The notes under the pieces: model-generated
What the model was told of the DNA's origin: nothing
The model's input: the letters and a program-made list of their open reading frames with translations, nothing else
The model's database searches: none
From: Scatosoma sp045643825
Lineage (GTDB): Bacteria; Bacillota; Clostridia; Christensenellales; Borkfalkiaceae
NCBI GenBank assembly: GCA_045643825.1
Contig: JAZRFV010000003.1
Location: 1-6,285 of the forward strand
Direction of reading: 5' to 3'
Length of the DNA stretch: 6,285 nt
Part shown: in pieces, positions 3,614-6,285 of the stretch
Numbering within the stretch: position 1 is the stretch's first letter
Layout: every line of letters starts with the position of its first letter
Position numbers and translations under genes: made by a program

Positions 3614-6285
3614 ATGCCTAAAAGAAGTGATATTAAGAAGGTTTTGGTAATCGGCTCCGGTCCCATCGTTATCGGGCAAGCGGCTGAATTCGACTATGCA
3701 GGCGCACAGGCGTGCCGCGTGTTGAAGAACGAAGGGATAAACGTCGTTCTTTGTAACTCCAACCCTGCTACGATTATGACGGACAAGGCGTTGGCGGATG
3801 AAATCTACCTTGAACCCTTAACGGAAGAATCCTTAAAGCGTATTATCATTAAGGAAAAACCCGACAGCTTGTTGGCATCGCTTGGCGGTCAAACAGGTCT
3901 TACGATGGGTTGCAAGCTCGCAAAATCGGGTTTCCTCGAAGAACACGGCGTGAAATTGATCGGTACGAAACTTGATGCAATCGACCGTTCGGAGGATAGA
4001 GAGCTTTTCAAGGCAACGATGGAAAAAATTAATCAGCCTTGCGTTCCCTCGGATATCGCTTATACGGTAGAGGAGTGCGTTGCAATTGCAAACAAGCTCG
4101 GCTATCCCGTAATCATTCGTCCTGCATACACTCTTGGCGGTGCAGGTGGTGGTGTAGCGTATAACGAAGAGGAATTGCGTTTGATTTCCCACAACGGGTT
4201 GATGCTTTCCCCCATTACGCAGGTATTGATTGAAAAGTATATCGCAGGCTGGAAAGAGGTAGAATTCGAGGTGTTGCGTGACAGCGCAGGCAACGTTTTG
4301 ACAGTATGTTCGATGGAAAACGTTGATCCCGTAGGTATCCACACGGGCGACTCTATCGTTGTAGCACCTGCGGTAACCCTTTCCAATAGAGAATACGGTA
4401 TGCTCCGTAACGCGGCGCTTTCGATTATTACCGAGCTTGGTATTGAGGGTGGCTGTAACGTACAGTTCGCGTTGAATCCCGACTCCTTCGAGTATTCGGT
4501 TATCGAGGTAAACCCTCGTGTTAGCCGTTCCTCGGCGCTTGCCTCCAAGGCAACGGGCTTCCCGATTGCAAAGGTTACCTCCAAGATTGCACTTGGCTAT
4601 ACCTTGGACGAAATCGTAAACGACGTAACGGGCAATACCTACGCTTGTTTCGAGCCTACGATTGACTATTTGGTTGTAAAAATGCCCAAATGGCCGTTTG
4701 ATAAGTTCTTGTATGCAAAGCGTGAGCTTGGTACGAGAATGAAGGCAACTGGTGAGGTAATGTCCATCGGTACGTCCTTTGAAATGGCGATTATGAAGGC
4801 TGTTCGCGGTGCGGAAATTTCCACAACCACGATGAATTATAAGAAATTCTTGCATTCCACGAAAGAGGAATTGCTTGCAAAATTGCCCGAAATGACGGAC
4901 GAACGTATCTTCGTTGTTTATGCGGCATTGAAAAGGGGCGTAACGGTTGACGAAGTGTTCAACATCACGAAGATTGACCGTTGGTTCTTGAATAAGTTCA
5001 AAAACTTGATTGCTTACGAAGAAAAGCTTGCGACGGAAAAATTGACGAAGGCTTTGTATGAAGAAGGTAAGCGTTTGGGCTATATGGATAAGGATATCGA
5101 GGCGATCAGCGGTCAGAAGGTACCTTATAGAAAGAAAGCGGCGTATAAGATGGTAGATACCTGTGCGGCGGAATTCCCTGCAAAAACGCCTTACTTCTAT
5201 TCGACCTTTGACCCTCACGAACACGACGAAGCGAAGCCTTTCCTTGCAAATAGCACGAAAAAGCGTATTGTGGTAATCGGTTCTGGTCCTATTCGTATCG
5301 GTCAGGGTATCGAATTCGACTATTCTTCCGTACATTGCGTTTGGACGTTGAAGGAGCTTGGCTACGAGGTTGCCATTATCAACAACAACCCCGAAACGGT
5401 TTCCACCGACTTTGACACGGCGGATAGATTGTACTTCGAGCCTTTAACCCCCGAAGACGTGCAACACGTTTTGGACATTGAAAAGCCTTATGGCGTTATC
5501 ATTACCTTTGGTGGTCAAACGGCGATTAACCTTTGTGCGTACTTTGCTTCCCACGGTATCCGTATCTTGGGTACTTCGGCGGATAGCGTTGATGCGGCAG
5601 AGGATAGAGAGCGTTTTGAGGCATTGCTTGAAAAATATTCCATCCCTCGTCCGAAGGCAATTACGGTAATGACGAAGGAAGAAGCCCTTGAGGCGGCGGC
5701 TACCTTGGAATACCCCGTATTGCTCCGTCCCTCGTACGTAATCGGTGGTCAAAATATGACCATTGCGTTCACGGAAGAGGACGTATGCCGTTACATGGAC
5801 GTAATCTTGGCGCAGGGTATTGAAAACCCCGTGCTTTGCGATCAATACTTGATGGGTACGGAGTTGGAGGTTGATGCAATTTCCGATGGTAAAGACGTAT
5901 TGATCCCCGGTATCATGCAGCATATTGAACGTACGGGTATCCACTCGGGCGACTCGATTGCGGTATATCCTCCCTATAACCTTGAGGATACGATGTTAGA
6001 ACGTATTATCGAGGTATCCACGCAGCTTGCATTAGAATTGAAGACGAAAGGTCTTATCAACATTCAGTACCTTATCTATCGTGGACAGCTTTATGTTATC
6101 GAGGTAAATCCTCGTGCTTCGCGTACCGTTCCTTACATTTCCAAGGTAACGGGTGTGCCTATGGTAGAGCTTGCAACGAGAATTATTGTAGGGGAGAAAT
6201 TGAAGAACCTTGGCTTTGGTACGGGCTTGTATCCTTCTTCGCCTTACGTTGCGGTAAAAGTTCCCGTATTCAGCTTTGAAAAGCT
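3614..6285 (+). CDS. carB: Carbamoyl-phosphate synthase large subunit, 3' end outside window
   Basis: CarB makes carbamoyl phosphate from bicarbonate, ammonia and two ATP for pyrimidines and arginine. About 890 codons are present; E. coli CarB has 1073, so mainly the C-terminal allosteric domain is missing. The two homologous halves are visible, each opening with a GSGPIxIGQ motif (residues 14-22 and 556-564). In the carboxyphosphate half Arg129, Arg169, Glu215, Gln284, Glu298 and Asn300 match E. coli ATP and metal ligands, with the loop RPAYTLGGAGGG (169-180). In the carbamoyl-phosphate half Arg665, Arg705, Glu750, Gln818, Glu830 and Asn832 fill the same roles, with GIHSGDS (775-781). An oligomerisation-type region lies between (about 400-545). 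Nothing suggests loss of synthetase activity, in contrast to the neighbouring CarA. The start is fixed by a strong Shine-Dalgarno site and by homology. Its allosteric effectors (UMP, ornithine or others) cannot be judged because that domain is cut off. Confidence 0.97.
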   Translation, partial: MPKRSDIKKVLVIGSGPIVIGQAAEFDYAGAQACRVLKNEGINVVLCNSNPATIMTDKALADEIYLEPLTEESLKRIIIKEKPDSLLASLGGQTGLTMGCKLAKSGFLEEHGVKLIGTKLDAIDRSEDRELFKATMEKINQPCVPSDIAYTVEECVAIANKLGYPVIIRPAYTLGGAGGGVAYNEEELRLISHNGLMLSPITQVLIEKYIAGWKEVEFEVLRDSAGNVLTVCSMENVDPVGIHTGDSIVVAPAVTLSNREYGMLRNAALSIITELGIEGGCNVQFALNPDSFEYSVIEVNPRVSRSSALASKATGFPIAKVTSKIALGYTLDEIVNDVTGNTYACFEPTIDYLVVKMPKWPFDKFLYAKRELGTRMKATGEVMSIGTSFEMAIMKAVRGAEISTTTMNYKKFLHSTKEELLAKLPEMTDERIFVVYAALKRGVTVDEVFNITKIDRWFLNKFKNLIAYEEKLATEKLTKALYEEGKRLGYMDKDIEAISGQKVPYRKKAAYKMVDTCAAEFPAKTPYFYSTFDPHEHDEAKPFLANSTKKRIVVIGSGPIRIGQGIEFDYSSVHCVWTLKELGYEVAIINNNPETVSTDFDTADRLYFEPLTPEDVQHVLDIEKPYGVIITFGGQTAINLCAYFASHGIRILGTSADSVDAAEDRERFEALLEKYSIPRPKAITVMTKEEALEAAATLEYPVLLRPSYVIGGQNMTIAFTEEDVCRYMDVILAQGIENPVLCDQYLMGTELEVDAISDGKDVLIPGIMQHIERTGIHSGDSIAVYPPYNLEDTMLERIIEVSTQLALELKTKGLINIQYLIYRGQLYVIEVNPRASRTVPYISKVTGVPMVELATRIIVGEKLKNLGFGTGLYPSSPYVAVKVPVFSFEK

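Noticed and set aside
3833..5335. A 500-codon open frame on the minus strand
   Set aside because: It lies wholly antisense to carB, which has clear homology over its entire length. The translation is Arg/Cys/Tyr-rich without recognisable motifs, as expected for a shadow created by codon bias.
5744..5760. GGQNM in CarB where E. coli has GGRAM
   Set aside because: This position varies among bacterial and animal CarB proteins; the ATP-binding Arg (Arg705) just before it is intact, so no functional meaning is claimed.

Overview
The window looks like a chromosomal segment of a bacterium of the phylum Bacillota, probably class Clostridia. The basis is the AG-rich Shine-Dalgarno sites, near-consensus sigma-A promoters, AT-rich spacers, a bacterial FatA-type acyl-ACP thioesterase, and CarA/CarB sequences of clostridial flavour. 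The taxonomy is inference from sequence style, not a search result. No mobile elements, CRISPR arrays, tRNAs or rRNAs are visible.

Layout. Positions 1-8 hold the first codons of a gene on the minus strand that leaves the window. It has a strong Shine-Dalgarno site, a roughly 120-nt leader with two possible stems, and a near-perfect promoter (136-164). Facing the other way, a TTGACA-17-TATACT promoter (237-265) ends so close to the ATG at 272 that the thioesterase mRNA should be leaderless. The thioesterase (272-1015) is followed after 9 nt by an ArgJ-family gene (1025-2251). This ArgJ keeps the autocleavage Thr but has lost several family motifs, and its C-terminus may be cut by a one-base frameshift.

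After argJ comes a consensus extended -10 promoter (2289-2317). It drives a short leader containing a 44-codon ORF with a well-placed Shine-Dalgarno site, a small hairpin plus U-rich tract, and an intrinsic terminator whose rising arm contains the ORF's stop codon. The parts and their order resemble the UTP-sensitive pyrBI attenuator of E. coli, and the leader precedes carAB, a pyrimidine/arginine gene pair.

The carA gene (2542-3612) encodes a full-length carbamoyl-phosphate synthase small subunit whose glutaminase site is dismantled. The nucleophilic Cys is Gly, the catalytic His is Val, and glutamine-binding Ser and Gln positions are Ala and Leu. The adjoining carB (3614 to the window end, about 890 codons present) keeps the ATP and metal ligands of both synthetase halves. 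The likely reading is a carbamoyl-phosphate synthase that uses free ammonia rather than glutamine, with CarA kept for structure or regulation. This and the putative attenuator are the two most notable features. Carbamoyl phosphate feeds both pyrimidine and arginine synthesis, so an ArgJ-like gene next door fits an arginine/pyrimidine neighbourhood, although the thioesterase belongs to lipid metabolism.
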